This document shows, piece by piece, positions 44,067 through 54,433 of a stretch of 64,000 nt of DNA. Position numbers and translations under genes: made by a program. The notes below the pieces were generated by a model, which did no database searches, had not been told where the DNA came from, and worked only from the letters and a program-made list of their open reading frames with translations. Every line of letters begins with the position of its first letter. Position 1 is the stretch's first letter. This DNA comes from Phanerodontia chrysosporium (lineage: Eukaryota; Basidiomycota; Agaricomycetes; Polyporales; Phanerochaetaceae), in assembly GCA_001910725.1 (NCBI GenBank), contig MJGA01000005.1, positions 620,001 through 684,000 of the forward strand, written 5' to 3'.

Positions 44067-45186
44067 ATGACCCGAGGAAGGAGGAAAGATCTCACCATCC
44101 CGCCTTCGCGAGCGTTGCTTCAGCAGCGCGACTATCGTGCCCGCAAGGCCCAGTATGTCGCCGATCTCGAGGACCGCGTGCGGAGAACAGAGGAGGAGAA
44201 CGCACGCCTCAAGAAGGAGGTCGAGGCGTTGCGCCTGAGGCTTGCCGCGCCGGGCTCCATGGGTCCGTCGCCAGAAGTTGTGCGTTGCCCTTCACGCCAG
44301 CCGTGTCCCGTTGCTTACCCCTCTGCCTCAGGTTACTGCCTCCTCCGAACTCATGCACCAGCTTACTGCCGCAGCTGCATGTCTTGCACGCTTTCAGCAA
44401 CTCACATTCAATGAACACCATCAAGCACAAGCTGCAGCCGCGGCGCATGCCATAGCGCAAGCACAGCTGCAGAGCCAAAATATACACCCTCTTCCACCAC
44501 CCAATGACCTGCCGCCTGGCCCGGAGCTGCCCCCTATACGCTCGCAACCACCCACTGAGCAACAGGTGCTTCCCCCGGCAAGCTCCATGTTCTCCGGCGC
44601 ATCACATCCTCCCTCGCCACCCCGCGTCCTGCACCCCAGCCGCCACCAGCCTCCCCCGCTGCAGTTCCATCACCACCCGCTCAGCAGCCCTCCACCCCTT
44701 CATGTGCCCGGCTCCAGCAGCGAGCCGCGCCGCGAACTGTCCCTTCACGCATCACACTCCGAGACGCCGCGGCAGACCTCCGTGCCAGCGTCCTCCTCGG
44801 CGTCCTCCTCGGCCTCGGTCTCGACCTCGCCGTCCGCGCTGCAGACGCGCATGGTCGTGGGCGGCAGCAGCGGCGCGATGCGCGCGAGCGCGAGCTCGTA
44901 CACGGGCTACAATGAGATCGAGAGCGCGTGGGGCTACTTCGACAGCCGCGACCTCGGCTCGGACGAGGAGGACCAGCTCCTCGACGATGACCGCCGCTCG
45001 CCGCTTCACCACCACGCCCACGCCGGACCGAGCTCCCAGCGCCTCGACGTGCGCCAGCACTCGCACCGCCCGCGCTCGTCCTCGCGCATGCACCAGCGGA
45101 CGAGCGACATGCGGTCGACGACCTCGTCTTCAGGCGAAGACACGCCCATGCGCATGCGTGACGACAGTCCCATGCGGACGCGGTGA
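44067..45186 (+). CDS. bZIP-like transcription factor
   Basis: Two exons (44067-44276, 44332-45186) give 354 aa. The N-terminus RALLQQRDYRARKAQYVADL followed by LEDRVRRTEEENARLKKEVE and ALRLRL is a basic region with a leucine-zipper coiled coil (about residues 14-62). The invariant Asn of classical basic regions is replaced, so this is a divergent bZIP and DNA binding is inferred. The rest is Pro/Ser/His/Gln-rich and low in structure, with an acidic patch SRDLGSDEEDQLLDDD near the end, plausible as an activation region. The donor GTTGTG at 44277 is weak but phase 0. High GC in the 3' half creates long shadow frames on the other strand. Confidence 0.7.
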
Positions 45187-45370
45187 GGTGCCGGCCCCGG
45201 CCACGTAGATACGCGCTTCGCACATGTGTATCCACTAGTCCTGCCTTGTCGTCCTGGTTATCGTTATTTATCTCTGGAGCCCTGCATAGATATCCGGTCG
45301 ACACACATATGTAACACTATATTGGACTGCCCCATTATCTGCTACAGGAACCCCCGCTCTATAGTTCACT

Positions 45371-46439
45371 TTATACGATAGGCCTCTCTGCTTCTTCCAT
45401 GTTACGGACGCGTTCTGGATAATCCCAGCGGTCTTGCCCGCCAAAGTCAATTGTCATGGCGCCTGATGCGAGATTGACCTGCAGCTCGCAAATATGGCTA
45501 ACTCGAGCACGCCAGCTATCGCCACTGAATAGCATGTCAGTACACTGCATGGAACTGAGGAGGAACTGCAGACAAACGCACGTGGCAGTGCCGTACATCG
45601 CGCCCTGCTGACCGACCAGTCTGACACACTGGTCTGCATTCGACCGGGCGTCGTAGATCCAGAGCATCTTGCCGCTGTAGACTTCCTGCCAACCGTGGTA
45701 GTCGACGAGCCGGTTCGGCGGCTTGATGCGCTTCTCGCCGGGAGCAGGCACAGGTGCAGGACGAATGTCGACGTCGTTGAGGAGTCGCAGCGCGGTCAGG
45801 TTTGAGATGTCCTGCAGCCCTGCACGATCGTCGGGGGTGGTAGGGTTGATGATGCTGAATATGGGCGCCGTGTCGTTATCGTCGGCCTCGACATCGCCTT
45901 CCTCTTTCTCGTCCTCGTCCATTGCCTCGTCCTTTTCTTTGGAGGACTCGCCTGCGGTAGAGCTCTCTGCCTCCATTGGCTCGTCAGGTGCGGTGCTAAA
46001 CTCGGCTTCGGCTTCTTGGAGTTTTTCACAGAACGTATTCCAGGCTTCTTCATTCGTAAAGTCGGTGCGAACAACGATACCGAGACCAGGCGCGTCGACC
46101 GTCACGCTATCCAGCGGGTCATCGTCCGTTGAGTACTCAGCGTCTTCTGCCTCCGACACAGGTATCGGAGTGGCCTACTCACACCATTGAATCAGCCATG
46201 AGGAAACGCCAAAGTGCAAAGCATGACTCACTGCTGCGTACTTCTGCTTATCCTCTGGTGCAAGCGCGAAGAACTGCTCCGCTACTCTAAGACGCCATTT
46301 TCGCCTGCCTTCACCCGGGAAACGCGCCTTGACGCTGGGATACCTGCCCTGTGGTCAGCCTGGTAAACCCAACGCGTCCTCAAATATTTCGGATGCCCAC
46401 TTTGAGGAACAGAGAGAGATCCTGGGCTTGCTGGGACAT
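45371..46439 (-). CDS. conserved hypothetical acidic protein
   Basis: Four exons (46439-46401, 46348-46232, 46174-45582, 45524-45371) join in phase to 300 aa. I do not recognise a named domain. The first two exons encode a short helical, basic segment (MSQQAQDLSLFLKGRYPSVK, RRKWRLRVAEQFFALAPEDK). A Glu/Asp/Ser-rich stretch (about 70-150) follows, then a conserved-looking C-terminal part with RLVDYHGWQEVYSGKMLWIY, RVSHICELQVNLASGAMTID and FGGQDRWDYPERVRNM. Intron 45525-45581 is 57 nt and in frame, so it is hidden unless splice sites are read. No signal peptide or membrane segment. A basidiomycete-wide orphan is my guess. Confidence 0.68.
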
Positions 46440-47251
46440 GGCGCTCGCTGTTCAGCGGCAAGCTGCAGCCGGCGGCAGCCAGGATCTCGATCCTGCTTGG
46501 CGCTCAAGTCATGAGAACACCGGAAATCAACGCGCCGCCTGATATGGAAGGTGTCGTCCTTTGCGGTCCGCCTCCACCACTGGCGACGTTGCGAAGGTGC
46601 TCACGCGGTGATGAATCCCGGTGGACGCAACGTTGACGTAGGTACCCTGCTTCTATCACGAAGCCAGACTGTTTATTTGTCTTTCAGTGCAAATTTGCAG
46701 TGCGAGGCTCTGATTGCCTCGCAAGTTCCTCTCGGTTTCCCTGCGAAATCTCTACGAAGAGGGCTGGTATGTCTTGTTTGTGTGGATCGCCACCCTTCAA
46801 TCTGTGTGAGGAGGTTTGCTTCCCTTGTCTCATGGAAAATCTGATTAACCGTAGCGTTCAGACAGAAGAATTGCGTGTTCCGTCGCTTTTGCGTTGGTCT
46901 GGTGTCCTGACGATTGCATTCACTCCGGGTCTACCCACGATCTATCCATGCGGCTATATCTTCACTCGCTCATCTCTTGACGGCTCGCCTACCGGATGTG
47001 CGATTCTGCGCCTCTCGTTCGACTTTGACCCTGGGAAGGCTCTTACACCTCTCACCCGGCCCGCCGTACATCATCACGGGAGAGTCGCCGTGTCCGTGAT
47101 TGGTCGGTACACAGCGTTGGTACCCCACACCTGTCCCCAGGATAGAGCGTCACCCTACACGTGAATGCCGATTGCGTTTACAGCTCAATCGCGGGGTATT
47201 TAGCAGGAGAACGGCGACGTGGGACTGCTCTTCCTGCTTCGCACCTCCACC
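46440..47251. other. intergenic between divergent genes
   Basis: About 810 bp. Several overlapping open frames on the plus strand lack homology. A TATTTAGC-like element at about 47197 could be the TATA box of the MFS gene. Confidence 0.4.
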
Positions 47252-49150
47252 ATGTCCACCCCCGGTACCACAGGTGAGCTCCAAACTATACAGTACACGG
47301 AACGAGCTGACGTACAGCGAAAGCTTCGCAGCTGTCGGGAGCACGCTGGGCGTATGCCTTCGCCCTCATTACGTCTCTCTTCTTCACATGGGGTTTTGCG
47401 TACGGCGTATGTCAAACCTTGCACTTCCCTGCCATCTGTCGCTGATAGCCTCTTGTGTAGCTGCTCGATGTCCTCAATTCTCACTTCCAGGAAGTATTCC
47501 GCATCTCGAAGCTGCAGAGCTCCTTGCTGCAGCTGGCATACTTTGTACGCCGTCCTTTCACCATCGCTTGTGCTCGCTCTAACGTGCAATCAGGGTGCTT
47601 ACTTCGTGTGGTCGCCGTTTGCCGGCATATTCGTGAGTACTAAATTGAAAGCTGGCGCAACGTCCTTACTAACTTAACGCAGATGTCAAGATACGGATAT
47701 AAGAAGGGCATTCACGTCGGGCTGACCTTGTATTCCCTCGGTACGCACAATAGGTTGTTCTAGGCTCCTGCGAACCTACTCATCTCCTGATAGGTGCCAT
47801 CTTCTTTTGGCCATCTGCAAGATTTGAGAAGTATGGTGGATTCGTGGGATGCACTTTCTTCATCGGCTGTGGTCTCTCTACCCTGGAAGTCGCGGCAAAC
47901 TCGTACATCTCGGTGCTAGGGTCCGAGAAGTATGCTGCTGCAAGACTAAACTTCAGTCAAGGCTTCCAAGGCGTGGCATCCTTCGCAGGGCCCATGATCG
48001 CTTCGCGGTGGTTCTTCACAGGCAGAAATGCAACCACACTGGACACAGTGCAATGGGTGTATTTAGCCGTTGCAGGGCTCGGGTTCATCCTGAATATCCT
48101 TTTCTAGTGCGTTTTATCACCACCTACCCTGCATTGCTACTGACGCTCTGTCTCCAGCTTCTGCGATCTGCCCGAGATTACTGGGGATGCTCTGGCCGAA
48201 GAGATGCACGAGGTCGGGCTCCGGGGTGATGAGGAGCCATTTTGGAAGCAATACCACTGTGTCTTTGGCTGGTGAGTTCACCGCTTGAGGGTCCATAATC
48301 AACTTCGCTGATGTGTAACGCAGGGTCGCACAGACATGTTACGTGTACGTAATGATCCAAGTCGTCTTTCGTTCCCAAACTAAAGTTTCCGAAGTGGTGC
48401 ACAGGTCGGAGTTGCCGCCTTGGCAGTCAACTACATGGTGGATCAGAACATCGGGATTGAGAAACCACTCGCTAGCCAGTTATTCTCCTACTGCCAGATT
48501 ACTTTCACTGTAGGACGGTGCGCGTACTCGTCCTATATGAAAGAGATTATACGCTGATAACCGCTCTCTAGGTTTGTCGGGGTGGTCCTACTGAACGTCG
48601 TCGACCCCGCGCTGCTCCTAACTATCTACGGCGTAGCATGTTCAACGTTCTCGCTCGCGGCCTCCTTCGCGCCAGGCAAGGCGGGCATCGGTTGCCTCTT
48701 CGCGCTGTTCTTCTTCGAGTCGATCTGCTACCCTGTCATCTTCACGCTCGGCACGAAGCAGCTCGGGAGGCACACGAAGCGCGGCTCTGGCCTCATCGTC
48801 ATGGGCGTCGGCGGTGGTGCTTGGTACCCACCTGCTCAAGCGTCGATCGCGGACCGCAACACACGGCTGTCATATGTCGTGCCCTTCACGGGTTACGTTG
48901 CGATGACGGTCTACGCAGTGTAAGTTATTCAGTCATTGTGGGTGAACGCGAAGCTCACAGCTGCGGATAGTGGCATTGTGATACACCAGGCCATCACGGC
49001 GGCTTCCGATTCCGCACAGTGGACGAGATTGCGAAGAAGCGCCACGAGATCGAGGAGAAGCAACCCGCGAGTCTCTCGAGTGCTCCCGAGAAGGCGAGTA
49101 CGGATATGGAGGACAAGAAAGAGACGATCGAGTACATCGACAGTATCTGA
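47252..49150 (+). CDS. MFS sugar transporter, FucP/glucose-galactose type, frame broken once
   Basis: Eleven exons (47252-47273, 47318-47406, 47461-47544, 47594-47632, 47683-47740, 47794-48106, 48158-48271, 48324-48348, 48405-48517, 48572-48919, 48971-49150), about 461 aa. Twelve hydrophobic segments can be followed. FALITSLFFTWGFAYGLLDV, LNSHFQEVF, LQLAYFGAYFVWSPFAGIF and GGFVGCTFFIGCGLSTLEVA with NSYISVLG are the signature of the fucose/glucose/galactose:H+ symporter (FHS) family of the plasma membrane. In the last exon, GIVIHQA and HHGGFRFRTVDEIAKKRHEI are in different frames; one more C at 48991-48992 joins them, and the exon sum is one base short. Substrate unknown, a hexose or deoxyhexose by family. 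Confidence 0.9.
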
Positions 49151-49280
49151 TGACTCCTCATCCTCGTGTATTGCTACCACGCAGTGTAATTTAGTCAGCT
49201 TCTCTCTATATCCAAATTTCCAACTTCTACATGGGTCTACATGAGTGTATGGTGTCGCTCTATGTCCTCTTTGCCCTGCA

Positions 49281-50958
49281 TTATACAACGACGCCCCAGA
49301 CCCGCTCGCAAAGAATGCGGAGCAAAGCCACAGGACCAGGGGTGGTATTGATGACAGGCACGCCTGCATTGGCCTTCGTGGTCGGCACCGGAGCAGTCTC
49401 CAACTCCACCTGCGCGGGGAGCGCGGTCGACTCTAGCGCGCCGCCAGTGTGGAAGCCGTGCTTCTCTAGCTCGGCCTGGACAGCTGCGCGGTTCGCGCCG
49501 GGATCATACGCTCCTTCGTCCTCCCGGCGGTCTACGACCAACATGCCGCGGGTGATCTCACCGAGCCTGCAGAAAGTTTAGCTATCTATAATGCAATTTA
49601 CACCCAGTCCAGCGCACCTCTCGACTTGGAACTTCCTGTGCACCGCGCCCCACCCCGTGCCTTTAAGCAAAGGCAACGCCTGTGCCTGCGCAAGCTCTTC
49701 ATCGCTAGGCGGTGGATTGTCGACGGCACACCACACGGCGACGATATCGTGAAGCTCCATGGCGTCCTTGCCAAAGAGGATCATGACTTCGCGTGTCCGT
49801 TCGAGGAACGAGCTCGTGAAGTGCACAAGCGGCGCCTTGTGGCGTGGATCGGAGGGCGTGGAGGAGTTCTCAAAGGCCGGGTCGACGCGCGCCTTGTAGA
49901 ATGGGAACGGCAGCTCGTGTGGCGTCGTGGTATCGAGCGGCACGAGGAGGAAGCGCTCTAGAGGGAAACCTTGTGCTGCGGACTGGGGCTCGAGTATCTC
50001 TTTCACCGCAAAGGGATCCGCGAAGAAATTGACTGCCAGGAGGAGGTGAGATGGAACCGATGCAGAGTGAGACAACAACTTGCATTCGGCAACTGCACTC
50101 GTGTTTCCGGGGACGTCCAGCGCGCCACCCATGCATATTACTTGCCCAAGTTTGGTCCGCACTACGTCCCCATGCCTGCGGATCAGTTCTGCGAAAGAAG
50201 TCATCGGCCCAAGTACGATGTAAGAGACGCTCCTGGCGGGTTCCGCATGTATGACATCAAGCGCGACGTCTATGCCAGACTTATCCGCGAAAGCGAGCAT
50301 GGGATAGGCCTTGGGGTCCTCAGTGTCGACATTCAGATCGGGGTGACGTTTGTCTACATCCCCGAGACCGTCGCTGCGTAGATCTTCATAGTCACGACAC
50401 ATGAATGGTGTTGAGAAGGCAAATGACTGACCGTCCATGAAAATACTCAGCGCTGTGTAGATCGCCTTCAAGGGGTCCATTCAAGCCTTTGGCTAGGATG
50501 ATCTTGGACTCCGGCGAGAAGTTCGGATACCGCGCTCTCGACTCTGGGTCCTGCTCAAAGTGGAGCGCGAGTGCCTTGTGCAGTTTCAGCACATTGAGAC
50601 TGATAGGTAGGCGATGAGTCTGGAGATGTATCAGGTTGCTCATACGTCACTGACTGGGCTGCATCGATGTCGGTGTTACCTGCAAGCTATGAGTTCATCC
50701 CACTCGTCAAGAGGTCAATCTACCGCGTACCGAATGTTACGATGATGGCCCGCACGTCGAGTTCTGGCGACGATAACGCCAGCAGACTGCGTCATCATGT
50801 CATTCAGTGCGCAGAGTTCACAAACACAGTTCCTCACATCGCCAATACATCATCCACACCGGGGTCGGTGTCGACTGCACGCAGAGAAGAGATCAGCACA
50901 GCAGAGAAACAGCTCTACATATACCCTCACTGATCACCGGAGTCCGTCGTTGGGGCAT
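49281..50958 (-). CDS. inosine-uridine preferring nucleoside hydrolase
   Basis: Eight exons (50958-50931, 50874-50838, 50786-50731, 50679-50655, 50599-50432, 50373-50084, 50032-49618, 49566-49281) give 434 aa in phase. These enzymes cleave the N-glycosidic bond of ribonucleosides for purine and pyrimidine salvage. The Ca2+-binding DTDPGVDDVLAM motif spans exons 1-3; LLALSSPELDVRAIIVTFGN, HSAEYFHGRDGLGDV, AEFNFFADPFAV and the C-terminal ELHDIVAVWCAVD with the active-site His are all visible. Intron 50033-50083 starts with GCAAGT instead of GT and is in frame; only its removal gives the family's AEFNFFADP. Intron 50600-50654 uses donor GTCAGT. The gene is intact. Confidence 0.93.
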
Positions 50959-51735
50959 GCTGTGGATGGTTCGAAAGTGGTCGTGCGGAGGAGAGATAAG
51001 CGCGTCATCGGCAGGTAGAGTTCCACATTATATATCACTACGACCGGAACTTGCAATCTCACATGGACGAGAGGAAGGCGTAGTTGAACAAATATGGTAT
51101 CCAGATTGACTAACTTGTCTTATGGTACACGTACAATTACAAGATCGTAACGACACAAACAGAAGGCAGGCAGGGATTTTTAAAGAGAGACCTAAGAGGA
51201 AAAGGATGGTTAGCATCTTGGACGTCACTCTCAATTACAAGTGTAACGGTGAAAGTAAATAGATCAGAGATCTTGGTGGAAAAGTTAGTCTCATTGGGCG
51301 GAGCCCTCTGAAGTAGCAAATATATAGATAATACATCATATCGCAATGAAAAGGAGGATGCACTCACCATCAAGTTTGGTACCCTCGAGCGCAGCCCGAC
51401 ATGAGCCTACTATCACCAGTCGCGCTCCGAATGACGCGGAACGTCAAGCAAGCCAAGCCATCAAGCACAACCACCGCAGGCTCAAGCAAGTGACGCGGAT
51501 GAGGGGACACGATGAAGCAAACCATTGAGATGAAGGACAAGGGTGAAAATGAGCGCGTCGTGGCGGACAGTGATCAAGAGCGAACAAGTACAGGCGCCCG
51601 AATTGGCAACTGTACAGTACCTCAGTCACGCCGTAACGGTGGCTGTCACGCGCCCGCGCAGGCTGGACCGTACTGTGCGCCGACGAGCAGCAGAAACGCA
51701 ACGCCGCCGCCCCATTCCTCGACGCACCGAACGAC
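50959..51735. other. divergent promoter region of nucleoside hydrolase and RACK1
   Basis: About 780 bp, partly A/T-rich (51020-51360), unlike the surrounding GC-rich DNA. No gene recognised. A leader intron of RACK1 is possible but not demonstrable by eye. Confidence 0.4.
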
Positions 51736-52988
51736 ATGGAATCGCTGCGCTACCTCGGCTCCCTCGCCGGCCACAAGGGCTGGGTCACCGCGATTGCCAC
51801 GTCGTCGGAGAACCCTGACATGATCCTGACTGCTTCACGAGGTACTTGCTCTTGCTCGCCTTCCTTATCCTGCGGAAAGCGTTGAACCATGTCGCATAGA
51901 CAAGACCATCATTGTCTGGCAGTTGACCCGTGACGAGGAGTCCTACGGTTACCCCAAGCGCGTCCTCCACGGCCACAACCACTTCGTCTCTGACGTCGTT
52001 ATCTCCTCTGACGGCCAGTTCGCGCTCTCCTCCTCGTGGGACCACACCCTCCGTCTCTGGGACCTCAACACCGGTCTCACCACCCGCCGCTTCGTCGGCC
52101 ACACCTCTGACGTCCTGTCGGTCAGCTTCTCTGCTGACAACAGGCAGATCGTCTCTGGCTCCCGTGACAAGACCATCAAGCTCTGGAACACCCTCGGCGA
52201 GTGCAAGTACGACATCAAGGAGGATGGTCACTCGGAGTGGTGAGTTTTGCCACATGAAAATACAAGGTCGGGAAGAAGTACGAACCTGCTTTGCACTTTA
52301 GGGTCTCCTGCGTCCGCTTCTCTCCCAACGTCATGAACCCGTCATTGTCTCTTGCGGCTGGGACAAGGTCGTCAAGGTAAGCCTTGTTGCGTTGTACTTC
52401 TACTGCTGCCAAGGACGCAAGCTACGAGCGCCTTGTGTTCAGTATCCTGCGGGATTTCCCCCAGCCCTCATGGATATCGCATCACCTTGGTAAACCGACC
52501 TGACTGTTCGTTACAGGTTTGGGAGCTCCAGAAGTTCAAGCTGAAGACCAACCACTACGGCCACACCGGCTACATCAACACCGTCTCCGTCTCCCCCGAC
52601 GGCTCGCTTGCTGCCTCCGGTGGCAAGGACGGTATCACCATGCTCTGGGATCTCAACGAGGGCAAGCACCTCTACTCCCTTGAGGCCGGTGACATCGTCA
52701 ACGCCCTTGTCTTCTCCCCCAACCGCTACTGGCTGTGCGCTGCCACCGCCACCTGCATCAAGATCTTCGATCTCGAGAGCAAGTGAGTATTTTCCGCCAA
52801 CTCAACACTGGGGTCATGGCTGATGTCCTATGTTCAGGTCGATCGTCGACGAGCTCAAGCCCGACTTCGCGCAGAGCGCGGGTGCCCGCGAGCCCGAGTG
52901 TGTCTCCCTCGCCTGGTCGGCTGACGGCCAGACCCTCTTCGGTGGCTTCACTGACGACCTCGTCCGTGTGTGGACCGTCACCTCATGA
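51736..52988 (+). CDS. RACK1/Asc1 WD40 ribosome-associated protein, frame broken once
   Basis: Five exons (51736-51841, 51900-52239, 52302-52376, 52517-52782, 52838-52988), 312 aa, the family's usual length. RACK1 sits on the 40S head near the mRNA exit and scaffolds kinase signalling. Seven WD40 blades are visible: [106 protein letters not shown] and [14 protein letters not shown]. In exon 3 the conserved [15 protein letters not shown] is one frame away from RFSPNVMNP; one more C at CCC 52338-52340 joins them. Intron 3 is 140 nt against 55-62 for the others. Confidence 0.95.
52377..52516 (+). other. unusually long RACK1 intron
   Basis: 140 nt, between exons 3 and 4. Yeast ASC1 and vertebrate RACK1 introns host box C/D snoRNAs, so I looked for RTGATGA and CTGA boxes. 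A CTGA lies near the 3' end (about 52500) but no convincing box C is present, so no snoRNA is called. Confidence 0.5.
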
Positions 52989-54433
52989 GCGGCGTGCCTC
53001 GCTCGGTGGTCTGTCGGGGTTCTCATTCGCTGTTTTTTTCGCGCTTTTGTTGCTTGTCCATCCAAAATCAAAAGCATTCATTGCGCTAGCTTTGTTGCCG
53101 GTCCTGTGTAAGATTGCTGTTGTACGATGAGTAATTCGTTTGCTGGAGTTCTCTCATCGGTCGCGACAGACTGCTGGCAGCTTGACGAGACAGCGAGGAA
53201 CTTCCGGTGCGCTGGCTTCAACTGAGTAATTCGGCGACTCGCTTCATCGTGTGAAGTTGCCTCGCCGACACAGGGCCGCACACGCGAGGATGGAATGCCT
53301 TGCCGTCCGACGTCCAGGGCCGGATCGATGAACGCTCGCGGACGTATCGGTCGGGCGGAGTGACACGGTGTGCTCAAACCCGCGAAAGATGATTGTAGCC
53401 AAGTGGGTCACGAACAATGCAGCATCGCCAGAAGATCATCAGACACCGCTTTGAACCCTGCATCCTAGTATCATCAGGAACGCGGTGAGCCCAGACCAGG
53501 GAGTTGCGTCACAGGCGGACGTACCTCTGCCATATCGCGAATTGAGGAGGGCCGCCGTGTAGAACACGGGCTGGCGGGCGCAAAAGGCAGGAACGGCGCG
53601 ACCGGTATCTAGAGTTTAGACCTCGAGTTCTGGGGAGCGATAGAACAGGACCGGAGAGGCGCGTTCTAGCTCGGATAGGACAACATGCACGGAAAGGCTC
53701 GACGAACGGGTGTCGAGATCGCGAGGAGAGTGCAGGCAGAGGGCCGTACAGGTGCCGCGCCTTCCACCTGGAAGAGGCCTAGAAGACATGTGATGCCGCG
53801 CTCGTTCTGGCAGAACGTTCCGCTGCTGGCCGTTCGATAGAGCGCGGGTATACAGACCAGAGGGCAGAAGACACGGGTGCAGGCGGGTGCCGCAGTGGTG
53901 CCGCACAACCGAACGCCTGATGAGGAGGGGCTTGAATGGTGGTGCAGGGCTCCCCAGCGCGCCGGAGTCGCTGGCGTGCAGCGTGGCGGCGTGGGTGCGC
54001 CGAGGATTCGCACATGTCCCGTCCGTGTGGCGAGTGACGGGAGTGTGCGACGCGGCGACAGCGTTGGTGCGACCGTAAGAATATGTGACGAGGCAGGGCA
54101 GGGCACGCACGGGCAGACGGGCAGGAGGCTGCAGAGTGAATATGGGATGTGTTGTGTTGCCACGGCGTGCACGACCCGCGCACTGGACCAGGACAGTACA
54201 GAAACGCGGCGGCAGCGTGACAGCGGATGCAAACCGCGACAATGACGCCGTCACTTCCACGTGGCAACGGAATGTAATCACATTGTATTGCCTTCCTTTT
54301 ATATCCCACCTTGCTTCGCCCTATAGCTACGGGCCACAGCCTGTCTCGTCGTCCTTCTCCCCGTCTTCGTCGCCCCGTCGTCGCCGAAGGCATCGCACAC
54401 GATGCACTCACTACACACCAACCCGCCCCGCCC
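52989..54433. other. long intergenic region, nothing assigned
   Basis: About 1.45 kb with several long overlapping frames on both strands between 53616 and 54447, all without start context, splice partners or known motifs. Likely the extended promoter of the MAP kinase kinase. Confidence 0.45.

Noticed and set aside
52377..52516. Box C/D snoRNA in the RACK1 intron
   Set aside because: A CTGA is present but no RTGATGA box C and no terminal stem could be found by eye.
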